Source: Thermosediminibacter litoriperuensis (GTDB lineage: Bacteria; Bacillota; Thermosediminibacteria; Thermosediminibacterales; Thermosediminibacteraceae). From it: 59,481 nucleotides of DNA. Within the stretch, counting starts at the first letter, position 1. Every line of letters begins with the position of its first letter. The notes beneath the pieces were generated by a model. It was given only the letters and a program-made list of their open reading frames with translations, had not been told where the DNA came from and did no database searches. Below, in pieces: positions 6,141 to 15,787 of the stretch. The stretch covers positions 1 to 59,481 of the forward strand of contig NZ_VNHO01000014.1 of the NCBI RefSeq assembly GCF_008124715.1, given 5' to 3'. Both the position numbers and the translations under genes were made by a program.

Positions 6141-6211
6141 ATGAGAGATCCCCACTCCTTATCCTTGCCGGAATTGGATGCGCAAGGATACGGCTGTATG
6201 GGATCTCTCAT
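6141..6211. terminator. Nested inverted repeats between convergent genes
   Basis: Outer arms ATGAGAGATCCC (6141-6152) / GGGATCTCTCAT (6200-6211) enclose inner arms ATCCTTGC / GCAAGGAT (about 6160-6167 / 6182-6189). They lie between cobQ and the convergent transporter gene and probably end transcription from both sides, although T-runs are short. Confidence 0.55.
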
Positions 6212-6264
6212 CAATTTTTCTACGGTAGAAGTTTATACTACCATGATTTTAAGCCAACATTCTA

Positions 6265-7548
6265 CTACACCGGGGTGGAAGCGCCGGTATTGATCTTTCC
6301 GGTGTTCGGGGGTACCGGTCGGGGCAGGCGGAGCAGGACGAGCGCGCCGAGCCCGGCTAGAACGGACATGGCTGCGCCGGTGAAAAACACCGGGGACCAG
6401 CCGTTCATCTGGGCTATTAGAGCCGCCACGTAGCTGCCAACAATGCCGCCCACGCCCTTGGCGCTGTACATGAAACCGTAGTTGGTTGCTGCGTACTTGG
6501 TGCCGAAGATGTCAGCGTTCACCGCCGGGAAGAGGGCGTAGAGTTCGCCCCATGTGAACATTATCATCGCAAAAAGGAAGACGAACATGGCCGGGCTGTG
6601 CCCCAGGAACGGCACCAGGGCCATGGCTACGCCGTTCAGGGTAAAGGCCAGGAACATGGTCTGGTACCGGCCGAGTTTATCGGAGACAGACCCCCAGAAG
6701 ATACGTCCGGCTCCATTGGCAACAGTATTGACGGTGGCGGCTAGGACGATAATCCCGGCGGGGATGCCGGCGTCTTGCCCGAAAGGCTTGGTCTGGGCGG
6801 TTACCACCATACCGCCGGTAACGATAAATAGGAACATTACATAGATGAGCCAGAAGTGCAATGTCCGGAACATCTCCAGGGTCGTAAACTGGTGCTGTTC
6901 CTTGTCCGTGTCCGCTTTGGCGCCGCCGGCGGGCTTTTTCGGCGGCACTCGCATCAGCTGGGCCGCGACAAAGATTATGATGCCCTGAATAATCCCCGTG
7001 GTCACGAACGCCGATGCATAACCCTGGTTGCGGAGCGCTATGGCGATGAACGGTATAAAGAGGGCGGCTCCCGAACCGAAGGCTGCCGATACGAGACCCG
7101 AGGCTAAACCGCGCCGTGCAGGCTCAAACCAGCGTACCCCGGCGGCAACGGCGCCGCTGTAGATGAAAGCCGCTCCGATACCCGCCAGGCTGTAGGCCAC
7201 ATACAGGGCAGACAGCGATTTAACTATTCCCATCGCCGTCCAGCCGATTCCTACCATGAGCGCGGCGATGGTGAGGAGCAAACGGGGGCTGTAGCGGTCG
7301 ATGAAGTAACCGGCTATGGGTTGCCCCCAGCTCTCAAGGGCGATAAAAAGAGAAAACGCCAGCTGCACAGCCGCACGGGAGGCATTGAACCCCTTCTCCA
7401 GCTCGGGAACAAAGAGCGTCCATGCATACTGCAGGTTGGCAATCATGATCATACCGACCATTGCCAGGATAAGCTGCGTCCACTTGTTCCCGATGAACGG
7501 ACCGTAGATCTCTTTTGGATCTGAGGTCTGCGGTGCTGCCGTTGTCAT
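6265..7548 (-). CDS. Oxalate:formate antiporter family MFS transporter
   Basis: About 427 residues with 12 hydrophobic segments; the start was set at ATG 7548, 8 bases after AAGGGGG, rather than GTG 7557. The sequence matches the OFA/OxlT branch of the major facilitator superfamily: NLQYAWTLFVPEL in the first helix, GWGQP-like ESWGQPIAGYFIDRY between helices 2 and 3, and GRIFWGSVSDKLGRYQ at the symmetrical loop. It lies 174 bases downstream of the oxalate oxidoreductase operon on the same strand. The likely job is therefore oxalate uptake, by exchange or with a cation. Formate as counter-ion is not certain because this organism oxidises oxalate to CO2. A TATAAT at 7582-7587 (minus) suggests it also has its own promoter. 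Confidence 0.85.
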   Translation of the reverse strand: MTTAAPQTSDPKEIYGPFIGNKWTQLILAMVGMIMIANLQYAWTLFVPELEKGFNASRAAVQLAFSLFIALESWGQPIAGYFIDRYSPRLLLTIAALMVGIGWTAMGIVKSLSALYVAYSLAGIGAAFIYSGAVAAGVRWFEPARRGLASGLVSAAFGSGAALFIPFIAIALRNQGYASAFVTTGIIQGIIIFVAAQLMRVPPKKPAGGAKADTDKEQHQFTTLEMFRTLHFWLIYVMFLFIVTGGMVVTAQTKPFGQDAGIPAGIIVLAATVNTVANGAGRIFWGSVSDKLGRYQTMFLAFTLNGVAMALVPFLGHSPAMFVFLFAMIMFTWGELYALFPAVNADIFGTKYAATNYGFMYSAKGVGGIVGSYVAALIAQMNGWSPVFFTGAAMSVLAGLGALVLLRLPRPVPPNTGKINTGASTPV

Positions 7549-7651
7549 TAATGGCACCCCCTTAATTGATATTTAATAAAAATTATAAATATTATGAAAA
7601 ATTAAGATGGCCATCCAGTTCAATGGACTGCCTGGTTGTGGACAAGGACAC

Positions 7652-7711
7652 CTGCCCCAGGCTGATAAAACCTGGGGCAGAGGAGAGAACGGCAGGCAGT
7701 TACTGCCTGCC
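7652..7711 (-). terminator. Two tandem hairpins after the oxalate oxidoreductase operon
   Basis: CTGCCCCAGG (7652-7661) / CCTGGGGCAG (7671-7680) and GGCAGGCAG (7691-7699) / CTGCCTGCC (7703-7711). They lie just beyond the stop of the last subunit gene. Neither has a strong T-run on the minus strand, so they may attenuate read-through into the transporter gene or protect the mRNA end. Confidence 0.5.
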
Positions 7712-7722
7712 GGGTTCGGCAG

Positions 7723-9883
<2,161 letters not shown>

Positions 9884-9904
9884 ATTTTTCACCTCCCAGA
9901 ACCG

Positions 9905-10852
9905 CTAGTCTTCGAAATCTAGCTCCGGCACTTCGGTTATTGCTCCTGTCGGGCAAACAGTAGCACACAGGCCGCAGCCTTTGCAGTATTTCAGGTTAAA
10001 GAGCGGCCCGTCTTCGCCTTTTTTAATGCAGGAGTCCGGGCAGTAGATCCAGCAGGTCCAGCACTGGGTGCATGCTTCGGTGTTCAGTATCGGCCGCTTC
10101 ATGCGCCAGTTACCGGTTACCATGCCTTCGTTTTCTTCCTGCGGCGAAGGAACGGTGCCGGCAAAAGGCATCTGTCTGAGGAGTTCTTTAGCCGTCGTTT
10201 GGCTTTCCTTTGCAACAGGCCGTACCTCGAGCTTTCTCACCTGAACCTCTTCGTAGCCGCGGCGCATCGCCGCCGGATTCTTTACTACCCGGGCTAGGTT
10301 TTCTACATCGACGATGCCGGTGACCCGGGCTACAGCTCCGGCAATGGGGGCGGCAATTCCGGCGCCTATGCCTGTGGCATCGGTGGCGCCCTCGGAACCG
10401 GAAAGGGTCACTACAGCTTCCGCCATGCTGCTGGCGTCTACTGTTGCAATCTGCCCCAGGTTTCCGGTATCTCCCAGGAACTTCAGGATGGTGTCGATGC
10501 TGCGCCTGGTATTGACAACCAGGGTGCTGCCGGGTTTGATACCCTTGAGTACCGGCACGCCTTTTACCAGCGTTTCCTCGAGTACTACCACAATATCGGG
10601 GGCCTCATTTTCGTACACGTACCTGCTGGCTATGGGATCACTGCTGATGCGCGCGTACGCCCGCACAGGCACGTTGATGCGGTCGGGCAGGTCCACGTAA
10701 TTCTCCCAAGCCTGGACGTACTTGCCTTCTTTTGATGCAGCCTCGGTGAGGGCTACCACGACGTCACGGGCGTCCTTGTTCATAATGACGCCCCGGGACC
10801 AGACGGTGATCTGTTTTAAATTGGGTTCAATAAAAAGCTCATTGGAAGACAC
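9905..10852 (-). CDS. Oxalate oxidoreductase gamma subunit with fused ferredoxin domain
   Basis: 315 residues from GTG 10852 (AGGAGG 8-9 bases upstream). Residues 1-190 are the gamma domain that closes the enzyme (GRGV-like SRGVIMNKDARDV, KGIKPGSTLVVNT). After a linker, the C-terminus has two ferredoxin motifs: CTQCWTCWIYCPDSC and CKGCGLCATVCP, i.e. two [4Fe-4S] clusters. Pyruvate enzymes usually keep this ferredoxin as a separate delta subunit; fusion to gamma in a three-gene operon is the organisation of Moorella oxalate oxidoreductase. It is the first gene of the operon, and the palindrome at 11032-11048 lies about 180 bases upstream. Confidence 0.85.
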   Translation of the reverse strand: MSSNELFIEPNLKQITVWSRGVIMNKDARDVVVALTEAASKEGKYVQAWENYVDLPDRINVPVRAYARISSDPIASRYVYENEAPDIVVVLEETLVKGVPVLKGIKPGSTLVVNTRRSIDTILKFLGDTGNLGQIATVDASSMAEAVVTLSGSEGATDATGIGAGIAAPIAGAVARVTGIVDVENLARVVKNPAAMRRGYEEVQVRKLEVRPVAKESQTTAKELLRQMPFAGTVPSPQEENEGMVTGNWRMKRPILNTEACTQCWTCWIYCPDSCIKKGEDGPLFNLKYCKGCGLCATVCPTGAITEVPELDFED

Positions 10853-11031
10853 TTGCGTTCCTCCTCTCTTCCAGGATTTATGCTGCCTGATATGGAGTTT
10901 TTTCCTTTAATTTTCACCTCCTTTTTTGCCTGCCTGCTCCTTTTCGGGACTGTCCCTTACGCGTACCGGGATTTTTGCCCCTCCCACGCGTAAATGAAGG
11001 GGTCATCCCTGGGATCGTGGGCGTGTCTCTC

Positions 11032-11048
11032 TGGTATACGGTATACCA
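11032..11048 (-). promoter_or_regulatory. Probable GntR/FCD operator for the oxalate operon
   Basis: TGGTATAC-G-GTATACCA is a perfect 8-bp palindrome with one central base. It fits the TGGT...ACCA pattern of FadR/GntR-type regulators, and such a regulator is encoded at 13447-14121. It is in the 385-base gap 10853-11237 upstream of the gamma gene. I could not place an unambiguous -35/-10 pair around it. The remaining part of that gap shows no gene. Confidence 0.6.
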
Positions 11049-11237
11049 ACTACCCGCAATAAAATTAAAGCTGTTGTTCTCAACGATATGGCCGGACGGT
11101 ATAATATTGCTTTTAATCAGTCTTTTCTAGAATAAAGTTATGCCACAATTTTCAAATTTATGACTGAAATAATTATGATATTGCGGCATGCCATATTTTT
11201 ATTATTTTTATTAATATTTAGACCTCCGGCCTCCCGG

Positions 11238-13370
11238 TTATCGTTTTACCGGGATCAAGTCTCGTTTCCGGCGCACTTCCTCCAGTGCCTGTTCCAGGTG
11301 CCGTCTCCGGATGGCTCCGCCGCCTTTTGACGCATCACCCCGGGCTGCAAATTCTGCTGCCGCCATGAAAGCCGCCCGCCGGCAGACTGCTTCGATTTCG
11401 GCGCCGGTGAGGCCTTCCGACTGCAGGGCCAAAAGCCCCAGGTCCACATCCGCAGCCAACGGCCTGGCGCGCAGGTGGATTCCGAAAATGGCCTGCCGGT
11501 CAGCCTCATCGGGGTAGGGAAACTCCAGTACCTCGTCGAAGCGGCCCGGCCGGAGCAGGGCGGGGTCGATAAGATCAATCCGGTTCGTAGCTCCTATGAC
11601 TACTACCTCGCGCATTTCTTCGAGAGCATCGAACTCCAGGAGAAACTGAGATACCAGGCGGCCGGCTGTTTCCTCACCGCCGCGGCGCACCGGGACAAGG
11701 GCGTCCAGTTCATCGAAAAATAATAGGCACGGTGAAGCCTGGCGAGCCTTGCGGAAAACGTCGTGGAGGATTTTTTCCGCCTGACCCCGCCAGCGGGAAA
11801 AAAGGAGGGAACCGTTTACAGGTATAAAGTTTACGCCGCTTTCTCCAGCCAGTGCCCGCACCATTAAAGTCTTGCCGGTACCCGGGGGCCCGTATAGAAG
11901 AATGCCTTTGGGCGGCCGCAACCTGAACAGTTTGAAGAGCTCGGGATGGGTCAAAGGCCACTGGACCAGCGCCTGCAGGCGCTCTTTAATTGCCGCCATA
12001 CCCCCTATATCTTCCCAGCCGGCGGCGGGAAGTTCAACGGCAAATTCCCGGGTCGCCGAGGGTTCCACTTCGTCCAGGGCACTGATAAAGTCCCGCATGG
12101 TCACTTTAAGGTCCAGTTCGGCAGGAGGAGGAAAACCGGGCGGTAAATGCTCCAGCACCCGCTGCAGGGCGTGCATGCCCGCCTCCCTGCACAGGGCGGC
12201 CAGGTCTGCGCCGACAAACCCGTGGGTGATAGCGGCCAGGCGCTCCAGCGAAACATCCTCCGCCAGGGCCATGCCTCTGGTATGAATCGCCAGGATCTCC
12301 TGTCGGCCGCGCTGGTCGGGCACATCGATGAGGATCTCCCTGTCAAACCGGCCGGGACGGCGCAGCGCCGGATCGACCAAATCCGGAACATTGGTGGCCG
12401 CCAGCACGATGACATTGCCGCGCGCCTCCAGGCCGTCCATCAGTGCCAGAAGCTGGGCGACCACGCGCTTTTCCACATCTCCGTATACTTCGGTGCGCCG
12501 GGGAGCTATGGCATCGATCTCGTCAAGAAAGATGATGCTGGGCGCCTTTCTTTTCGCTTCCTCAAATACCTGCCGCAGGCGAGCTTCGCTCTCCCCGTAG
12601 TACTTGTGCATTATCTCCGGACCATTGACCAGCAAAAAGTGGGCTTCCGTCTCGGAAGCTATAGCGCGGGCGATCAGCGTCTTGCCGGTACCGGGAGGGC
12701 CGTACAGGAGGATTCCCTTGGGAGCCTCGATACCTAACCGGCGGAAAAGCTGCGGATACTTCAGCGGGAGCTCGACAATCTCGCGAATTCTTTTAACCTC
12801 TTTTGCCAGGCCGCCGATATCCTCGTAGGTTACCCCCTCCCCGGTGCTGCCGGTGTTATCCGTGCCTTTGAAGCGCACGATCGTGTCCCGCGTAATAACA
12901 ACTGCACCCCGCGGGGCCGTGCCTTCCACTATGAAAGCCTCATCGCCGCCGCTGAACTGGGAAATCGTTACCTGATCGCCTGCAATTACAACCCGCCCCA
13001 GGATATTTTTCTTGAGAAATTCTGTCCCCTTCTCCGCACCCTGCCATCCCGGCAAAAGAGGTGAAAGGACCACCGCTTTAGCCCGTTCACACTCGACCGG
13101 GCTCACCTCAACTGTTTCCCCGATACCGGCGGCAGCGTTTTGCCTTATAATCCCGTCCATCTGAATACAGCCGGCGGGGCAACTCTCGGGAAAACCAGGA
13201 AGTACCCTGGCAACAGTGGTGCGCTTTCCCGTTATCGATACCACATTATTGGGTTTTAGCTCCAGGGCAGCCATGGCCTCTGCCGGTATCCGAACTATCC
13301 CTTTACGAGCGTCCTGGATTTCCGCCTCGCACACTCGTAGCTGGAGGGACTTTTCTGCGGTCATAGGCAT
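11238..13370 (-). CDS. Cdc48/VAT-like double AAA+ ATPase
   Basis: 710 residues. Residues 1-170 resemble the Cdc48 N domain: a double-psi-barrel-like segment (VRIPAEAMAALELKPNNVVSITG) and a second barrel. D1 has Walker A GPPGTGKT at 224-231, Walker B IIFLDEID and the second region of homology ATNVPDLVDPALRRPGRFD. D2 repeats the Walker A (GPPGTGKTLMVRALAG, near 495), then LLFFDELDALVP and ATNRIDLIDPALLRPGRFD. Such unfoldases/segregases are normal in archaea and eukaryotes and occasional in anaerobic Firmicutes. The gene sits between the oxalate operon and the GntR gene, both on the same strand. A role in assembling or remodelling the oxalate enzyme is only a guess from position. The start could be ATG 13370 or ATG 13364. 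Confidence 0.88.
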   Translation of the reverse strand: MPMTAEKSLQLRVCEAEIQDARKGIVRIPAEAMAALELKPNNVVSITGKRTTVARVLPGFPESCPAGCIQMDGIIRQNAAAGIGETVEVSPVECERAKAVVLSPLLPGWQGAEKGTEFLKKNILGRVVIAGDQVTISQFSGGDEAFIVEGTAPRGAVVITRDTIVRFKGTDNTGSTGEGVTYEDIGGLAKEVKRIREIVELPLKYPQLFRRLGIEAPKGILLYGPPGTGKTLIARAIASETEAHFLLVNGPEIMHKYYGESEARLRQVFEEAKRKAPSIIFLDEIDAIAPRRTEVYGDVEKRVVAQLLALMDGLEARGNVIVLAATNVPDLVDPALRRPGRFDREILIDVPDQRGRQEILAIHTRGMALAEDVSLERLAAITHGFVGADLAALCREAGMHALQRVLEHLPPGFPPPAELDLKVTMRDFISALDEVEPSATREFAVELPAAGWEDIGGMAAIKERLQALVQWPLTHPELFKLFRLRPPKGILLYGPPGTGKTLMVRALAGESGVNFIPVNGSLLFSRWRGQAEKILHDVFRKARQASPCLLFFDELDALVPVRRGGEETAGRLVSQFLLEFDALEEMREVVVIGATNRIDLIDPALLRPGRFDEVLEFPYPDEADRQAIFGIHLRARPLAADVDLGLLALQSEGLTGAEIEAVCRRAAFMAAAEFAARGDASKGGGAIRRRHLEQALEEVRRKRDLIPVKR

Positions 13371-13446
13371 ATCACCCCCTATGCTGTATGGAATAGCTGA
13401 TCTCGCAATAAAGTCCTGTACACCATATATGAACGATTTGAAGAAC

Positions 13447-14121
13447 TTATGAAAAATATTTCTTCATAAAATAAGCCTCCCGCGAGTTTTCGATATGCCG
13501 CCGGGCAATTTCTTCCGCCAACCTGCCGTCGCCCTTGGTCAGGGCCTCGGCCAGGGCCCTGTGCTCCTGCGTGGCTGCCCGCATGCGGCCGGGGACACTG
13601 TAGCCGAGTTTAGTAAAAGCGGCGATGTAGTCCACCAGGTAGTTAATCATCTGATGCAGCCGCGGGCTTTCAGCCGCTTCATAAATGAGCGTATTAAACT
13701 CTAAATGAAGTGTTTGCAGAGTTTGCTCGTCATTCCGTTCACAGGCCTTCTCCATGGCTTCCATAAGCTCGCTCAAGCGTTTGAGCTTGCCGGGGCTGAT
13801 TCTCTCCGCCGCGAGGCGCGCTGCCAGGCCCTCCAGAACTGCGCGAATCATGTATACCTCATGGACTTCACGCTCCGAAATTTGCGCCACTACTACACCC
13901 CGGCGGGGAATATGCCGGACCAATCCTTCCTGTTCCAGTTTGTGAATAGCCTCACGCACGGGCGTACGGCTGACACCTAACTGGCGGGCAATCTCTCGTT
14001 CTACCAGCCGGGTGCCGGGCTGCAAGCTCCCGCCGAGAATAGCCTCGCGCAGAATTTTAAAAACTTCCCGGCTTATGGGTTGGTATTCCCGAATATTGAT
14101 GGGGTGTAATATCTTTTCCAT
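13447..14121 (-). CDS. GntR-family transcription regulator, FCD subfamily
   Basis: 224 residues from ATG 14121, which follows AAAGGAG; the open frame extends upstream to 14322 but without an RBS. The N-terminal winged helix reads GTRLVEREIARQLGVSRTPVREAIHKLEQEGLV, shown here in two parts (GTRLVEREIARQLGVS / RTPVREAIHKLEQEGLV), then IPRRGVVVA. The C-terminal FCD helical domain carries likely metal-ligand positions (D/H pattern, including HLEFN and HRALAEAL). Such proteins usually repress catabolic genes and release DNA on binding a carboxylate. The neighbourhood suggests oxalate or a related acid as effector and the 11032-11048 palindrome as target. A weaker TGGTGTAC-like half lies upstream of the Cdc48-like gene (13371-13446). 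Confidence 0.85.
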   Translation of the reverse strand: MEKILHPINIREYQPISREVFKILREAILGGSLQPGTRLVEREIARQLGVSRTPVREAIHKLEQEGLVRHIPRRGVVVAQISEREVHEVYMIRAVLEGLAARLAAERISPGKLKRLSELMEAMEKACERNDEQTLQTLHLEFNTLIYEAAESPRLHQMINYLVDYIAAFTKLGYSVPGRMRAATQEHRALAEALTKGDGRLAEEIARRHIENSREAYFMKKYFS

Positions 14122-14413
14122 ATAAACACTCCTTTGCGTTTTACTGTGCTGGTGGGTAAAAGATAAGTCGTCTGTTTTGCCGTCCCTGTACAATTTATAC
14201 TGGCGGCGGCATTGCAGTATGTCATCGGGATTGTGGAAGAATGGCTCAAGAATATTATGACGAAGAAAAATAAAACGAGCTTTGGCAGCCGCAGGTCGCT
14301 TTAGTTCCGGTATTATCCGCAAATCACGATCGCTATTTTTGGGAGGTGATTTTTGATTGAAGATTTATATTCTTAATTTTTAATACCGCAAGGTAGTAAA
14401 AATTTTTTTCTAT

Positions 14414-14454
14414 AAATGTTGTAAGATACAACATTTTTATGTTACAATTATAAT
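14414..14454 (+). promoter_or_regulatory. MarR autoregulatory operator and -10 box
   Basis: AAATGTTGTA (14414-14423) / TACAACATTT (14427-14436) is a perfect 10-bp palindrome with a 3-base centre. It overlaps the -35 region, and TATAAT follows at 14449-14454, 15 bases before the marR start. This is a typical MarR operator position. The rest of the 347-base gap 14122-14468 shows only a GGGAGGTGAT-like site near 14341 that leads into a 7-codon frame, with no supported gene. Confidence 0.75.
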
Positions 14455-14468
14455 AGGGAGGTGACCGA

Positions 14469-14909
14469 ATGGAAAATAAGGGCAGCCATTATTTGAGGGA
14501 ACTGATAAGGATGCTGGTCAGAAACCTGGGCGTGCTGGAAAAGAGCGAGGCCTCCTGCTGCGGCACAACCCTTTCTCAATGCCATGCGATCGTTGAGATA
14601 GGGAGGGCCGGGGAAATTTCCCTGAACGAGCTGGCGGAATTGCTCAATCTGGATAACAGTACCATCAGCAGGAGCGTGAACAACCTGGTGAACCAGGGCC
14701 TCGTCTCGAGGGAAACGGACCCGGAAGATAGAAGATACGTAAGGATAAGACTGACGGAAGAGGGTTACGGTGTCTATAGAGCTGTGGAAAGCAGCATGGA
14801 AGATTATTTTGAAAGGATTTTCACTTCCATACCCGAAGAAAAAAGGGGGCAGGTGCTCGAGAGCCTCCAGATCTTAATAGAGGCCGTCCGAAAAAATAAA
14901 TGCTGTTAA
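14469..14909 (+). CDS. MarR-family regulator with Cys pairs, probably arsenic- or thiol-responsive
   Basis: 146 residues; ATG 14469 is preceded by GGGAGGTG. The winged-helix core is clear: ISLNELAELLNLDNSTISRSV, given here as ISLNELAELLN plus LDNSTISRSV, then the wing DPEDRRYVRIRLTEEG. Unusual are the Cys residues: C30-C31 and C38 in the first helices (SCCGTTLSQCHA) and a terminal C145-C146. Together they could make a soft-metal or arsenite site. Its partner gene is arsM, 16 bases downstream, so it likely represses the arsM operon via the 14414-14436 palindrome and releases it on As(III). That effector is inferred. Confidence 0.82.
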   Translation: MENKGSHYLRELIRMLVRNLGVLEKSEASCCGTTLSQCHAIVEIGRAGEISLNELAELLNLDNSTISRSVNNLVNQGLVSRETDPEDRRYVRIRLTEEGYGVYRAVESSMEDYFERIFTSIPEEKRGQVLESLQILIEAVRKNKCC

Positions 14910-14925
14910 AGAAAGGAGAGTTTTT

Positions 14926-15735
14926 ATGGGAGAAAATATCAGGGAAAAAGTGAAAACGTATTACGGGGACATAGCAAAGCGGGTGAACGGGAGTTCGTGC
15001 TGTTCTGGTTCTTCCTGCTGCGGTGACGACATATGCAAGGATATACCGGTTTACGACCCGGAATACATCACTGGACTCCCCGAAGAAGCTGTGGAAGCGT
15101 CGCTGGGCTGCGCCAACCCCATAGCTATTGCGGATTTGAAAAAAGGGGAGAAAGTCCTGGACCTGGGGTGCGGCGGCGGCATCGACGTATTCATCGCTGC
15201 GAAGTACGTGGGGCCCGAAGGAAGGGTTTACGGCCTTGACATGACCGACGAAATGCTGGCCCTGGCAAATAAAAATAAAGAGAAAATGGGGATAAACAAC
15301 GTGGAGTTTATAAAGGGTTATATCGAAGAAATCCCTATGGAGGATGAATCGGTCGACGTGGTGATCTCCAACTGCGTCATAAATCTTTCAGAGGACAAGG
15401 GAAGAGTCTTGAAAGAGGCTCACAGGGTACTGAAGGCGGGCGGCAGGCTGGCGGTGGCCGATATAGTAATGCTAAAAGATGTCCCGGAAAATCTTAAGAA
15501 AAGCGCAGAGATGTGGGTGGGCTGCATCGCCGGCGCTCTTTCAGTCGGAGAATACGAGGAATTGCTAAAAAAAGCCGGTTTCAGGAACATCGAGATAAGG
15601 CCTGTGAATATATACAAAAAAGACTTAATTAGAGACATCCTGGAGCAAAAAAATCTGCAGGAGCTTTATGGAGAAATAGACCTGGACCTGGTCGACGGCG
15701 CCTTTGCCGGCGCACTCATCAGGGCGGAAAAGTGA
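14926..15735 (+). CDS. arsM: Arsenite S-adenosylmethionine methyltransferase
   Basis: 269 residues; ATG 14926 with AAAGGAGAG upstream. The class I SAM fold shows VLDLGCGGGIDVFIAA (motif I) and GLDMTDEMLALA (motif II). The three As-binding Cys expected for ArsM are present as C62 (LGCANP), C150 (SNCVINL) and C200 (VGCIAGAL). A Cys-rich N-terminal stretch (SSCCSGSSCCGDDIC) may help capture As(III). The enzyme methylates trivalent arsenic in the cytoplasm to mono- and dimethyl species, some of them volatile. It is co-transcribed with the MarR gene and ends at a strong terminator (15752-15787). Confidence 0.9.
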   Translation: MGENIREKVKTYYGDIAKRVNGSSCCSGSSCCGDDICKDIPVYDPEYITGLPEEAVEASLGCANPIAIADLKKGEKVLDLGCGGGIDVFIAAKYVGPEGRVYGLDMTDEMLALANKNKEKMGINNVEFIKGYIEEIPMEDESVDVVISNCVINLSEDKGRVLKEAHRVLKAGGRLAVADIVMLKDVPENLKKSAEMWVGCIAGALSVGEYEELLKKAGFRNIEIRPVNIYKKDLIRDILEQKNLQELYGEIDLDLVDGAFAGALIRAEK

Positions 15736-15751
15736 CGTCATCCCCTGAAAT

Positions 15752-15787
15752 TGAGGCTGGCCTTCCCGGCTCGGAAAGCCAGCCTCA
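15752..15787. terminator. Bidirectional terminator between arsM and the double-cubane operon
   Basis: TGAGGCTGGC (15752-15761) / GCCAGCCTCA (15778-15787), 16-base loop. It overlaps the stop of the convergent gene at 15785, so one hairpin serves both operons. Confidence 0.7.
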
